Of a stretch of 64,000 bases of DNA, positions 1 to 8,136 are shown in pieces; the stretch's first letter is position 1, and the number at the start of each line of letters is the position of its first letter. Below the pieces are notes generated by a model. That model was not told the origin of the DNA. It searched no databases and was given only the letters and a program-made list of their open reading frames with translations. The position numbers and the translations under genes were made by a program. The DNA lies in the NCBI RefSeq assembly GCF_047219225.1, contig NZ_CP178208.1, positions 1,612,001 through 1,676,000 on the forward strand, in the 5' to 3' direction. This DNA is from IMCC45349 sp047219225. GTDB lineage: Bacteria > Bacteroidota > Bacteroidia > Flavobacteriales > Flavobacteriaceae.

Positions 1-1
1 A

Positions 2-637
2 TCGTTTGATAGTCAAGAAGCATTTAACTTAAACTATGAAATCTTTAAGACAATTAAAGACAAGTCTTATAAAGCATCAGAAGAGTTAGCAAAATTATAT
101 GGAGAGCCAAAAGTATTAGAAGGTTATGGACGTAGAAACACTACCTTAAATGCTATTGCACCAACAACATCTTCAGCATTTATTTTAGGACAAGTATCCC
201 AAGGTATTGAGCCAATTTGGTCTAACATTTATGTAAAAGATATTGCTAAGATTAAAACAACAATTAAAAACTCTTTCTTAGAGCAATTACTAGAAGAAAA
301 AGGGGAAAATACTACTGAAGTATGGCGTAGTATTAGAGATATGGATGGATCTGTACAACATTTAGAGTTCTTAACAGAGCACGAAAAGAATGTATTTAAA
401 ACCTATCCAGAAATTGACCAATTAGATGTTGTATATCAAGCGGCAAGCAGACAAGCACATATAGATCAAGGACAATCTATTAATGTGATGGTGCATCCAG
501 ATATGCCAACAAAAGATTTAAATAACATATACATGACTGCTTGGAAAATGGGCGTAAAGTCTATGTATTACCAACACAGTATGAATGCTGCTCAAAAATT
601 CAAACAGAAAAAAGAGTGTACTAGCTGTGAAGGATAA
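2..637 (+). CDS. nrdA: Ribonucleoside-diphosphate reductase, alpha (large) subunit, 3' part
   Basis: The reading frame is open from base 2 of the window to the stop at 635-637, so only the last ~211 residues are present and the start lies outside. The protein reduces ribonucleotides to deoxyribonucleotides as the catalytic subunit of class I ribonucleotide reductase. The piece contains the conserved barrel segment with NAIAPTTSSAFILGQVSQG, part of the substrate-phosphate loop region. It ends in the C-terminal tail CTSCEG, whose two cysteines shuttle electrons from thioredoxin to the active site. The beta subunit gene is not in view and would be expected upstream. A hairpin terminator follows 48 bases after the stop, so this is the end of its transcription unit. 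Family assignment is firm; the exact subclass (Ia expected in Flavobacteriia) is inferred. Confidence 0.93.
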   Translation, partial: SFDSQEAFNLNYEIFKTIKDKSYKASEELAKLYGEPKVLEGYGRRNTTLNAIAPTTSSAFILGQVSQGIEPIWSNIYVKDIAKIKTTIKNSFLEQLLEEKGENTTEVWRSIRDMDGSVQHLEFLTEHEKNVFKTYPEIDQLDVVYQAASRQAHIDQGQSINVMVHPDMPTKDLNNIYMTAWKMGVKSMYYQHSMNAAQKFKQKKECTSCEG

Positions 638-684
638 ACCAAACATTAGGTAAAAAGTATCCTAATTTTAAATTAAGTGTTATA

Positions 685-712
685 AAAAACCATCTCGAAA
701 GAGATGGTTTTT
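685..712 (+). terminator. Rho-independent terminator of nrdA (copy 1 of an inverted pair)
   Basis: A 12-bp stem AAAAACCATCTC / GAGATGGTTTTT closes on a GAAA tetraloop and carries a T-run. Bases 684-710 are the exact reverse complement of 1716-1742, the terminator on the far side of the next gene. Confidence 0.85.
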
Positions 713-713
713 A

Positions 714-1039
714 TGAGTATAGTTGAATAATTAAAATGTAATTAGAGATAAATAAAAACATAAAAAAAAGGCACATTTGTGGAAATATGCCTCTTGATAA
801 TTCTTTTCGCCTTTAAAATTTGCTTTCTGACCGCCAATTTTTTTGAAAGGAATAATAGCAGAAACTGAGACTTCTCATCTCCTGTTTCATTTTTCAAATA
901 AACGAAATTAGAGTCTTTCTGCCAAGTAAAATATTTCCATTTGAGAGCCTTGGGCACCAAACAGCACAGTATGATTGGTGTTGGTGAATAAGGTTTATTT
1001 ATTAACAGGTGTTAGTAACACCTAAATACAAATAAAAAG
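714..1039. other. Gene-poor spacer with a minus-strand terminator and a short palindrome
   Basis: I see no convincing gene here. A 72-codon open frame on the minus strand (742-960) runs straight through a hairpin terminator at 770-791, so it is not credible as drawn. A different minus frame around 905-980 reads FGAQGSQMEIFYLAERL and then stops, which could be the end of a decayed gene that this terminator once served. A perfect 8-bp palindrome, AGGTGTTA G TAACACCT, lies at 1007-1023, just 16 bases before the next start codon, and could be an operator. These readings are inference. Confidence 0.4.
770..791 (-). terminator. Minus-strand hairpin terminator without an intact gene in front
   Basis: On the minus strand GGCATATTT, a CCAC loop and AAATGTGCC (one A/C mismatch) are followed by eight T residues. 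No intact minus-strand gene ends here, so it is orphaned. Confidence 0.6.
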
Positions 1040-1711
1040 ATGGAATATAAAATTTCTATTAATCAGTTAGCGGATTTTTCAAATGCAACTGAGTCAAAAA
1101 AAAAGAGAATTTTAAAGCAACAAAAAAAGCCTAACCCTTTTTTAATACCTTGGTACCAGTTAGCCAAATCTAGAATCAAAAAAGTAATAGTTACAAATGG
1201 TGATTTAAAACCTATAGAGTTAGGAATTGAAGAATTAAAATCAAGAATTCCTAAAAATCAAAGACAATCTATAGATAAACAAGTTTCAATTGAGGCTTTA
1301 AGGTTATTTAAAGAGGTTAGATTGCCTCAAATGTTAAAGGATTTCTCTTACGAAATAGTTAAGAAAGGGAAAATTAAATCTATATATATGAATGGAGTAG
1401 AAGTTATTATTTCTCCAGATGTTATTTATAGAGTCGAAATTAATGGGAGAAAATTTTTGGGAGGAGTTAAACTTCATGTTGCAAAGGGTAATATCTTTGA
1501 CAATAAACAATTAAGGTATATATCAACTTTAATTTATAAGTATTTAAATGAAGTTATTGCACAGAAAGATGAAGAAGTGTTAAAAGATCTTTGTTTATCT
1601 TTAGATGTTTTTGGACAAAGAGTTATTTCTGCACCAAATAATATTCAGAAATCCTTACATGATATTAATAGATATTGTGATGAAATAAAGACACTGTGGA
1701 GTGTTGCTTAG
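1040..1711 (+). CDS. Hypothetical orphan protein, possible PD-(D/E)xK-like core
   Basis: A 223-residue soluble protein with no signal peptide or membrane segment. I do not recognise a named family. The N-terminus (residues 15-50) is Lys-rich and probably basic or disordered. The middle has SPDVIYRVEINGRKFLGGVK (about 125-144), an Asp on one strand followed by a Lys on the next, which resembles the D...x-K arrangement of PD-(D/E)xK nuclease folds; a conserved-looking LSLDVFGQRVISAP follows near 187-200. That nuclease reading is weak inference. The gene stands alone between two inverted copies of one terminator, separate from nrdA and from the RDD gene, so it looks like accessory cargo. The start ATG follows a palindrome at 1007-1023. 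Confidence 0.7.
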   Translation: MEYKISINQLADFSNATESKKKRILKQQKKPNPFLIPWYQLAKSRIKKVIVTNGDLKPIELGIEELKSRIPKNQRQSIDKQVSIEALRLFKEVRLPQMLKDFSYEIVKKGKIKSIYMNGVEVIISPDVIYRVEINGRKFLGGVKLHVAKGNIFDNKQLRYISTLIYKYLNEVIAQKDEEVLKDLCLSLDVFGQRVISAPNNIQKSLHDINRYCDEIKTLWSVA

Positions 1712-1715
1712 TTAT

Positions 1716-1743
1716 AAACCATCTCTTTCGAGATGGTTTTTTT
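1716..1743 (+). terminator. Terminator after the orphan gene (copy 2, inverted)
   Basis: Stem AAACCATCTC / GAGATGGTTT with a TTTC loop, then a T-run. The sequence is the reverse complement of the nrdA terminator, so the GNRA-type GAAA loop would form only in a minus-strand RNA. Confidence 0.8.
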
Positions 1744-1782
1744 ATTTAAGAAGAAAAAGTATATTTATAAAAAAAATCTTAC

Positions 1783-2286
1783 ATGCAACAAACTACATTT
1801 ACTGTAACTCCAGATTTATACTCAAGCAAAGGAAAACGTTTCGCCAATTACATTGTAGATTATGTTATACAAATGGTATTAGGAATGGTATTAGGGATTT
1901 TAATAGCATTTCATGCAGAATGGTCAGAAAGCTATTATTTATATGACATGGTTATTGAAGATGAAAGCAGACTATCTGATTACATTTTTGGTATTGTATT
2001 GCTTTTAATTTATTATACAACTATTGAGTTTTTCACAAAAGGGAGGTCTGTTGGAAAGTATTTAACTAAAACAAAAGTTGTATTAATTGATGGTTCAGAG
2101 CTTACATTTTCTGATGTTTTTGTTAGGACTTTATGTAGAATTATTCCTTTTGAAGCTTTTTCTTTTTTAGGTCAAGAAGGAAAAGGATGGCACGATTCTA
2201 TTTCTAAAACATATGTTGTAGATATTGAAAAGTTTGAAGAAAAGAAGCAGTCTTTTTCGGAGATAGAACAAATAGGACTTGAATAG
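1783..2286 (+). CDS. RDD family membrane protein
   Basis: A 167-residue inner-membrane protein of the RDD family. The first helix region begins with the family-type KRFANYIVDYVIQ (about residues 18-30; the usual Arg-Asp-Asp signature is R...D here). It is followed by a second hydrophobic stretch near 65-85 (SDYIFGIVLLLIYYTTIEF) and the typical GRSVGKYLTKTKVV loop. A third hydrophobic region lies near 108-120. RDD proteins are poorly characterised, and some have been linked to ion or proton antiport; no function is visible from context here. The start fits the family N-terminus. A longer overlapping frame starting at 1701 runs through the terminator and is rejected. Confidence 0.85.
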   Translation: MQQTTFTVTPDLYSSKGKRFANYIVDYVIQMVLGMVLGILIAFHAEWSESYYLYDMVIEDESRLSDYIFGIVLLLIYYTTIEFFTKGRSVGKYLTKTKVVLIDGSELTFSDVFVRTLCRIIPFEAFSFLGQEGKGWHDSISKTYVVDIEKFEEKKQSFSEIEQIGLE

Positions 2287-2289
2287 TAA

Positions 2290-3135
2290 CTATTTTAAAA
2301 TCACTTGCTCAATACAACCTCTATCAGCAACAGTTATATAGCAAGTTTTATAATCATTGCTAAACGTAATATTGGTTGGGTTTTTACCTTTAAGTTTAAT
2401 TTCTTTAACTAGTTTTCCTTTTGAAGATAAAACAGCAACAGTACCTTTTCCATAACGACATATATAAAGATTACCATTGTTAGAAAAACGCATGCCATCT
2501 AACCCAAAATCATCAAAAGTATAAAACAGTTGTTTGTTGGTTATGGAGCCATTTTCCATGATATCATATACCCAAATTTTCCTTTGTATAGATTCGTTTA
2601 CATATAGCTTTTGGCCATCTTTACTTACTTCAATACCATTGGTAGTTCCCATATTACTTTCTAATAATTCAAATCCCTTTTCTTTGGTTATTTTCCATAA
2701 ATTCCCTGTACTATCTTTCCAGTTTGGGTCGCTAGCATATAATGTTTTGTTAGGTGCAATGGCTAGATCGTTTGGTTGATTAGCTGTACTGTCTGTAGCA
2801 AATACAGAAATATGTTTGGTATTTAAATTTATTTCAAGAATGTTATGGTTGGTATAATCTGCTACAAACATTTGGTTGTGGTTTCCAAACCTAATTCCGT
2901 TACCAATACTACCATTTGGTAACTCAACAAAAATTTCAGCAGTTCCATTAGGAGTTACTTTTCCAATAGTGCCTTGTTTATTAAAATTAACAGCGTAAAT
3001 ATTTCCATCTTTATCTGTTGCAGGACCTTCAATACCATCAGTAAAGGTGTTTTCTTTTGTGAAATCTGTACTTCTTAGTTCCGAATTACAAGAAGCAATA
3101 AGTAAAAACAGAAACAGATATTTTAATATATTCAT
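2290..3135 (-). CDS. SMP-30/gluconolactonase-like beta-propeller lipoprotein
   Basis: A 281-residue exported lipoprotein. The N-terminus is a type II signal peptide with Cys16 as the lipidation site (LLIASC). The mature part is built from repeated beta-propeller blades with strand motifs such as GPATDKDGNIYAVNF, QPNDLAIAPNKTLYASDPN and LDGMRFSNNGNLYICRYG, typical of the SMP-30/gluconolactonase/LRE family (six-bladed propeller, metal-dependent lactonase fold). The substrate cannot be read from sequence. It lies 11 bases downstream of the DUF6503 gene on the same strand, so the two are probably co-transcribed. It converges on the RDD gene, with 3 bases between the stops. Confidence 0.85.
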   Translation of the reverse strand: MNILKYLFLFLLIASCNSELRSTDFTKENTFTDGIEGPATDKDGNIYAVNFNKQGTIGKVTPNGTAEIFVELPNGSIGNGIRFGNHNQMFVADYTNHNILEINLNTKHISVFATDSTANQPNDLAIAPNKTLYASDPNWKDSTGNLWKITKEKGFELLESNMGTTNGIEVSKDGQKLYVNESIQRKIWVYDIMENGSITNKQLFYTFDDFGLDGMRFSNNGNLYICRYGKGTVAVLSSKGKLVKEIKLKGKNPTNITFSNDYKTCYITVADRGCIEQVILK

Positions 3136-3146
3136 AAAGTGATTTT

Positions 3147-3860
3147 CTAGTTTAAAATATCTGTACCTAAATATTTGTCATCTTTATTATAATACCAAGC
3201 TCTATTTTTAGGCATTTTAATGTCGTTTACAATAGTTTCTTCAGTAAGTAATATGTATTCACCCGAATCGTCTTTTTGTTTCCCAGAATCATCTGTTTTA
3301 AAAAACTGATAAATTTCCATAGCATAAGTTTCAGGGTCAAAATAAAAATACCAAATGTCGCTTCCTACATTAGCATCGTAAGTAGCTTTTATCACTAAAT
3401 ATTCTTTCCCTTTGAATGTTTTTGTTTCTACTGTTTCATGAATATTGGTTCCAGGGTCTTTTAGTTTCATTGGTAAGCCAAACAAATAGGTATAGTAGTT
3501 TTTATACATATTGGCACGTTCGCAATCTAATCTATGCGTTTTAATTTCTTCTTCAGTTAATTCTGTTTTGCCATTTAATGAAACCTTGCAATCATTATTA
3601 TTGACTTCAAACACAGTTGTTATTGTGTCTCTAGTAGCTTTAGCAAAAAAGTAAGATTGTGGTAAATTTATTTTAATATTAGTGATACGATTGGACTGGT
3701 TTGGTGTTTCCATAGTAACATTAAACGCACCATTAAACGCACTCCAATTGTTATTTGGGTCATGATAGCTTATAGCTTTGTCTAAAAGTTCATTTCCTTT
3801 TAAAGGTTTATTGCAAGAAACAAGAAAGGTTAAGATTAAAAGTAAGCTAAAAGGTTTCAT
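3147..3860 (-). CDS. DUF6503 family lipoprotein
   Basis: A 237-residue lipoprotein with a lipobox ending at Cys16 (LTFLVSC). The mature region starts with GNELLDKAISYHDPNNNWSA, the characteristic opening of DUF6503 in Bacteroidota. It continues as a beta-rich fold resembling outer-membrane lipoprotein carrier-type sheets (for example YFYFDPETYAMEIYQF), with a conserved RLDCERANMYKNY segment. The function is unknown. It heads a two-gene unit with the propeller lipoprotein. Its upstream region, shared with the divergent Na/Pi gene, contains the palindrome ATGACAAATGTCAT (3884-3897), and GACATTTG on the minus strand there resembles a -7 box. Confidence 0.8.
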   Translation of the reverse strand: MKPFSLLLILTFLVSCNKPLKGNELLDKAISYHDPNNNWSAFNGAFNVTMETPNQSNRITNIKINLPQSYFFAKATRDTITTVFEVNNNDCKVSLNGKTELTEEEIKTHRLDCERANMYKNYYTYLFGLPMKLKDPGTNIHETVETKTFKGKEYLVIKATYDANVGSDIWYFYFDPETYAMEIYQFFKTDDSGKQKDDSGEYILLTEETIVNDIKMPKNRAWYYNKDDKYLGTDILN

Positions 3861-3972
3861 AGTGTTTTAGTTAATTGGTTATTATGACAAATGTCATTAC
3901 TAATCTATGCAATTTAATCTAAATTTATAATCACTTATATTTATAGACGACAAAAACTTTAGCAATTTAAGT

Positions 3973-5724
3973 ATGCAGTATGGATTTACAGATGTGCTCC
4001 AATTACTTGGAGCACTTGGTGTTTTTCTGTTTGGTATGAAAGTGATGAGTGATGCACTTTTAAAGCTTGCAGGAAATAAAATGAGGTCGATTTTGGCTTC
4101 CATGACTTCAAATAGATTTTTAGGAGTCATTACAGGGTTTTTAATTACATCTGTTATTCAATCGTCCTCTGCAACTACATTAATGGTGGTAAGTTTCTCT
4201 AATGCAGGATTACTAACGCTTACAGAATCTATAAGCGTGATAATGGGAGCTAATATTGGAACTACAATTACTGCTTGGTTAATAACCATATTAGGTTTTA
4301 AAGTAAGTATGAGTGCGATAGCATTGCCATTAGTAGGTTTAGGTTTTGGACTCACCTTTGCTAAAAAAGACAAAACCAAAGAGATTGGTACGTTTATTAT
4401 TGGATTTGCTTTAATATTTATAGGCTTACAGTTTTTAAAAGAGGCAATGCCAGATATTAAAAACAACCCTGAGATATTATCATTCTTAGCTAAATATACA
4501 GACTTAGGTTACTTATCTATTTTATTGTTCTTGCTTATTGGTACTGTTTTAACAGTAGTTATTCAATCTTCTAGCGCCACCATGGCATTAACATTAATAA
4601 TGTGTGCTCAAGGATGGATTCCTTTTGAAATGGCTGCAGCTATGGTATTAGGGGAAAATGTAGGAACCACAATTACAGCAAATTTAGCAGCTTTAGTAGC
4701 TAATTATAAAGCGAAACAAACAGCCAGAGCTCATTTAATATTTAATTTAATTGGAGTGCTTTGGATGTTAATTCTGTTTTATCCTTTTTTAAATTTTATT
4801 AGTTGGTTGTCTGTAAGGTTTGGGTCAGAATCTCCTTATATTACTGCAGCTGCTATTCCTGTAGCGATATCGTTATTTCATACAGTTTTTAATATTTGCA
4901 ATACCTTTTTATTAATTTGGTTTGTAAATCCAATTGCTAGAGTAGTAGAACGCCTTATTCCAGAAAAACTATTGCCATCTAAAGCAGTAGAAGAACCAAA
5001 ATTCTTAACCACAGAAACTTTAAAATATCCAGAAACAGCTATTATTTCTGTTATTAAAGAGTCTAAGTATTTGTATAAAAATACAATCTTTGAGATAGTA
5101 GCACATGCACTAAATATTCATAGAGAAGACATAAAGTCTGACATGAAATTAAAGCAAGTTATTAGGAACTCTCAAGAAGATTTAAAAACAGATGTTGATG
5201 AACTTTACTACACTAAGGTTAAGGTTATTTATGGCCATATAATTAGATATGCTACAACAGCTCAAAATAAATTTGAGTTAAGCAAAGAGCAAACCGAAAT
5301 GTTAGGTGAAATAAAAATTGCAAACCGAAAAATGGTCGAAATTATTAAAGATGTAAAAGAGCTTAATAAAAATGTAATTTTTGCTTTAAATAGTGATAAT
5401 GAACATATAAAAAGAGAATATGATGGCTTTAGAAAAAAAGTAGCTAAGGTGTTAAGGGTTATTTACCTATTTAGAAAAGACACAAATGGGGAAAGTAAAA
5501 AATATGAAGAGAAGCTTAAAGTGTTAAAACAAGAAGCAAAAGCGAGTATTCGCTCAAGTAATAAATCTATAGATAAGTTGATACGTAAAGACTTAATTAC
5601 GGTAGAAATGGCATCGTCATTATTTAACGATTATACCAACGTTAATGATATGATTAAAAAACTTATTGAGGTAGCCGAATTATTATATGGTAAGACCGAT
5701 CCTTTACTAGAGGAGGATAATTAA
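3973..5724 (+). CDS. Na/Pi cotransporter family protein with PhoU-like C-terminal domain
   Basis: A 583-residue sodium-dependent phosphate symporter of the NptA/YjbB type in the inner membrane. The two inverted-topology halves each carry the signature QSSSAT (residues 63-68 and 198-203), with the partner motifs GANIGTTIT and GENVGTTITAN. About nine hydrophobic segments fill residues 5-330. The C-terminal ~230 residues are soluble and helical, with a PhoU-like four-helix composition. It is divergent from the DUF6503 gene and convergent with a PiT permease. Two mechanistically different phosphate importers next to each other suggest different affinity or ion-coupling regimes. A bidirectional terminator separates them. 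Confidence 0.92.
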   Translation: MQYGFTDVLQLLGALGVFLFGMKVMSDALLKLAGNKMRSILASMTSNRFLGVITGFLITSVIQSSSATTLMVVSFSNAGLLTLTESISVIMGANIGTTITAWLITILGFKVSMSAIALPLVGLGFGLTFAKKDKTKEIGTFIIGFALIFIGLQFLKEAMPDIKNNPEILSFLAKYTDLGYLSILLFLLIGTVLTVVIQSSSATMALTLIMCAQGWIPFEMAAAMVLGENVGTTITANLAALVANYKAKQTARAHLIFNLIGVLWMLILFYPFLNFISWLSVRFGSESPYITAAAIPVAISLFHTVFNICNTFLLIWFVNPIARVVERLIPEKLLPSKAVEEPKFLTTETLKYPETAIISVIKESKYLYKNTIFEIVAHALNIHREDIKSDMKLKQVIRNSQEDLKTDVDELYYTKVKVIYGHIIRYATTAQNKFELSKEQTEMLGEIKIANRKMVEIIKDVKELNKNVIFALNSDNEHIKREYDGFRKKVAKVLRVIYLFRKDTNGESKKYEEKLKVLKQEAKASIRSSNKSIDKLIRKDLITVEMASSLFNDYTNVNDMIKKLIEVAELLYGKTDPLLEEDN

Positions 5725-5730
5725 AAATAA

Positions 5731-5756
5731 AAAAGCACTTCGTTAGAAGTGCTTTT
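5731..5756. terminator. Bidirectional terminator between the two phosphate transporter genes
   Basis: A perfect stem AAAAGCACTTC / GAAGTGCTTTT with a GTTA loop, A-rich on one side and T-rich on the other, sits between the convergent stops at 5724 and 5777. Confidence 0.85.
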
Positions 5757-5776
5757 TTATTAAGAGTAAATTAAAC

Positions 5777-8065
5777 TTACTCAGTCGATTCTTCTTTTTC
5801 AATAGTAGCTGGTTCAATAGAACTATCATGAGAGGTATGATACTCTTCTAATAAATTCATTGTAGCATTTAATAAATCTTTAGTTTCTAAAAGTAAACTA
5901 AAATATAATGTTGTGTTCTTTGGACTAGATTCTTCTGTTCTAGTACGCTTCACTTGTTTTTCAATTTTTTCTTTAACTAAATCGTATACTTCTTTTTTGC
6001 GATTTAAGATAGAACCTATTTGCTCAAAAGAACGTGCTTCAAAAGCTCCTTTAGTTTCTTCAAATAAAGATTCAATCTTATCGTCAACTTCTTTTAGCTC
6101 TTTTATTTGGCTAAACTTAAGTTTTTGGTGATTATTGTTAATGTGCTTATGACTTGCTTTAGAAATGTACTCTAAAGATTGTGTCATGTCTTGTAAGTAC
6201 CCTAAAATATTAATGTAGAAAGTACTTGCTCTAACACTAGTTTCATCTAAGTTTTTAATGAAATAGAAAATATTATCTCTTAAACTATCAACTTCAGTCG
6301 ATAATTTATCAATTTGTTTGCTATTCTTTTTAAGTAGCGTTAAATCTTGCTTACCTAAACCTTTTACAGCATTTGTGTAAATTCTATTTCCACGCTTAAT
6401 AACATTAGCAATGTTATCAGCACTTTCTTGAATTACACCTTGTACAGATCTACTTCCAGTTTCTTTTAAGCTATCCTCATCTGCAGCATTTTTAGCTTTG
6501 TTTTTGTGAGCCGTATAGTTTCTGTATAATAAGAATACTGTAACTAATAATAAGATAGGTGTCATTACACTTGGATTCCACTTAATAAGGAATACTACAA
6601 CTCCAGATGCAATAAACGCACCAAGTGCAGTACCAAACCATCCACCAATTACATTTAATACACCAGCAACTCTATAAACAGCACTTTCTCTTCCCCAAGC
6701 TCTATCGGCAAAAGATGTACCCATTGCTACCATAAATGTTACATAAGTAGTAGAAAGCGGTAATTTCATTGATGTTGCAATAGCAATTAATACACCAGCA
6801 ACCATTAAGTTTACAGAAGCTCTAATCATATCAAAAGCAGGCGCATCAATACTTTGATCTTTTGTAGTCATTGCAACTGTTTCAGGTTTAATAAAACTTC
6901 TACCAATTCTTTCTTGCGTTGGTTTTGGTATAATAAAACTAACAGCTTCAGATAACCAAGAAACACCTTTTACAACACCTCTTGATAATGCATTTGGCTC
7001 AAATTTTTCGTGTGTATCACCTTGGCGAGATAAACTTAATTCTGTTTCGGCAACTGTTTTAGCTTTTTTAGAGAACCATAATGTTAATACCATAATACCA
7101 CCAGCAACAAATAATAATACTGGTTCAGCTGGTACTTTTTTGTCTAAAACTTCCATTGAGAACATAGCTGGATCAATACCAGAAGCTACCCAAGCATCAT
7201 AAGAGTGATATGCTGCCATTGGTACACCAATAAAGTTCACTAAGTCATTTCCTGAGAATGCTAAAGCTAATCCAAAAGTACCTACAGCAATAACAACAAG
7301 TAAGATTGTTTTTTTAGTGATTGCTTGGTATGCATATGATACTGTTAACCATAAAGCAAAACTACATAGTATGATATAGATTTCGTTACCTTCAACTAAA
7401 CCTTTTAAATCTTTATAATAAGGAGTTCCTTTTAATCCTTTTAAGAAAATAAAGTATGTAATAGCTGTTAAACAAACAGCACCAAATACAGCGCCAAAGT
7501 TTTTAATCTTGTTTTCATATTGAAATGTAAAAACTAAACGTGAAAACCATTGCACTATAGCACCAATTGTAAAAGCAATAAATACAGACATTACAATACC
7601 GCTAATAATTGTAATAGCTTTTTCGGTGTTAATATAACTACCTAAATCTGCAATTGTTTGTGAGTCTGAAGCACCAATTTTAATTAGCGACATAACTACA
7701 GCAGCACCTAATAAGTTAAATACAATAGATACTGTTGTTGAAGTAGGTAAGCCTAATGTGTTAAAGAAATCAAGTAATAATATATCAGTAATCATTACTG
7801 CCATAAAAATGTACATGATATCTTCAAAGTTAAACATTGCAGGAACAAAAATTCCTTTTCTTGCTACTTCCATCATTCCGCTAGAAAATACAGCACCAAT
7901 AAATATACCTAAACTGGCGACTATCATTATAGTTCTTAAAGAAATTGCTTTAGAACCAATAGCAGAATTTAAAAAGTTAATAGCGTCATTACTTACACCA
8001 ACTATTATATCAGCAACAGCTAGAACAGTAATGGCGATTAACATAAATAAATAAATATTATCCAT
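5777..8065 (-). CDS. PiT-family inorganic phosphate transporter with C-terminal PhoU-like domain
   Basis: A 762-residue inner-membrane phosphate permease (Pi/H+ or Pi/Na+ symport). The N-terminal PiT repeat contains GVSNDAINFLNSAIGSKA (residues 23-40), and the second repeat includes SMKLPLSTTYVTFMVAMGTS around residue 440. The first ~510 residues hold about a dozen membrane helices. The last ~200 residues are a soluble helical PhoU-like domain (ESADNIANVIKRGNRIYTNAV onward), an extension common in Bacteroidota PiT proteins. The porin gene lies 71 bases upstream on the same strand, but the PiT gene has its own -7 box and a Pho-type repeat array in that gap, so it can be expressed independently. 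Confidence 0.92.
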   Translation of the reverse strand: MDNIYLFMLIAITVLAVADIIVGVSNDAINFLNSAIGSKAISLRTIMIVASLGIFIGAVFSSGMMEVARKGIFVPAMFNFEDIMYIFMAVMITDILLLDFFNTLGLPTSTTVSIVFNLLGAAVVMSLIKIGASDSQTIADLGSYINTEKAITIISGIVMSVFIAFTIGAIVQWFSRLVFTFQYENKIKNFGAVFGAVCLTAITYFIFLKGLKGTPYYKDLKGLVEGNEIYIILCSFALWLTVSYAYQAITKKTILLVVIAVGTFGLALAFSGNDLVNFIGVPMAAYHSYDAWVASGIDPAMFSMEVLDKKVPAEPVLLFVAGGIMVLTLWFSKKAKTVAETELSLSRQGDTHEKFEPNALSRGVVKGVSWLSEAVSFIIPKPTQERIGRSFIKPETVAMTTKDQSIDAPAFDMIRASVNLMVAGVLIAIATSMKLPLSTTYVTFMVAMGTSFADRAWGRESAVYRVAGVLNVIGGWFGTALGAFIASGVVVFLIKWNPSVMTPILLLVTVFLLYRNYTAHKNKAKNAADEDSLKETGSRSVQGVIQESADNIANVIKRGNRIYTNAVKGLGKQDLTLLKKNSKQIDKLSTEVDSLRDNIFYFIKNLDETSVRASTFYINILGYLQDMTQSLEYISKASHKHINNNHQKLKFSQIKELKEVDDKIESLFEETKGAFEARSFEQIGSILNRKKEVYDLVKEKIEKQVKRTRTEESSPKNTTLYFSLLLETKDLLNATMNLLEEYHTSHDSSIEPATIEKEESTE

Positions 8066-8088
8066 AATTTTTATTAAAAATTAGTTTG

Positions 8089-8132
8089 CAAATATCCGAA
8101 GGGATTTTTACAATAATGTTACCTAAACGTTA
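8089..8132 (-). promoter_or_regulatory. Promoter of the PiT gene with Pho-box-like tandem repeats
   Basis: Read on the minus strand: TAACGTT (8126-8132), N4, TAACATT (8115-8121), N4, the weaker TAAAAAT (8104-8110), then 7 nt and the -7 element GATATTTG (8089-8096). The 7-bp direct repeats with an 11-bp period are the geometry of PhoB/PhoP operators, and they replace a -33 box. Control by phosphate is inference supported by the gene it precedes. Confidence 0.6.
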
Positions 8133-8136
8133 TTTT

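Noticed and set aside
742..960. A 72-codon minus-strand open frame in the nrdA spacer
   Set aside because: It runs through a hairpin terminator with a T8 tail and has no recognisable composition; a different frame there looks like the true decayed end.
3884..3897. ATGACAAATGTCAT palindrome between the DUF6503 and Na/Pi genes as a Pho box
   Set aside because: It is an inverted repeat, not an 11-bp direct repeat, and does not match the TAACATT register; it could be some other operator, but nothing supports one.
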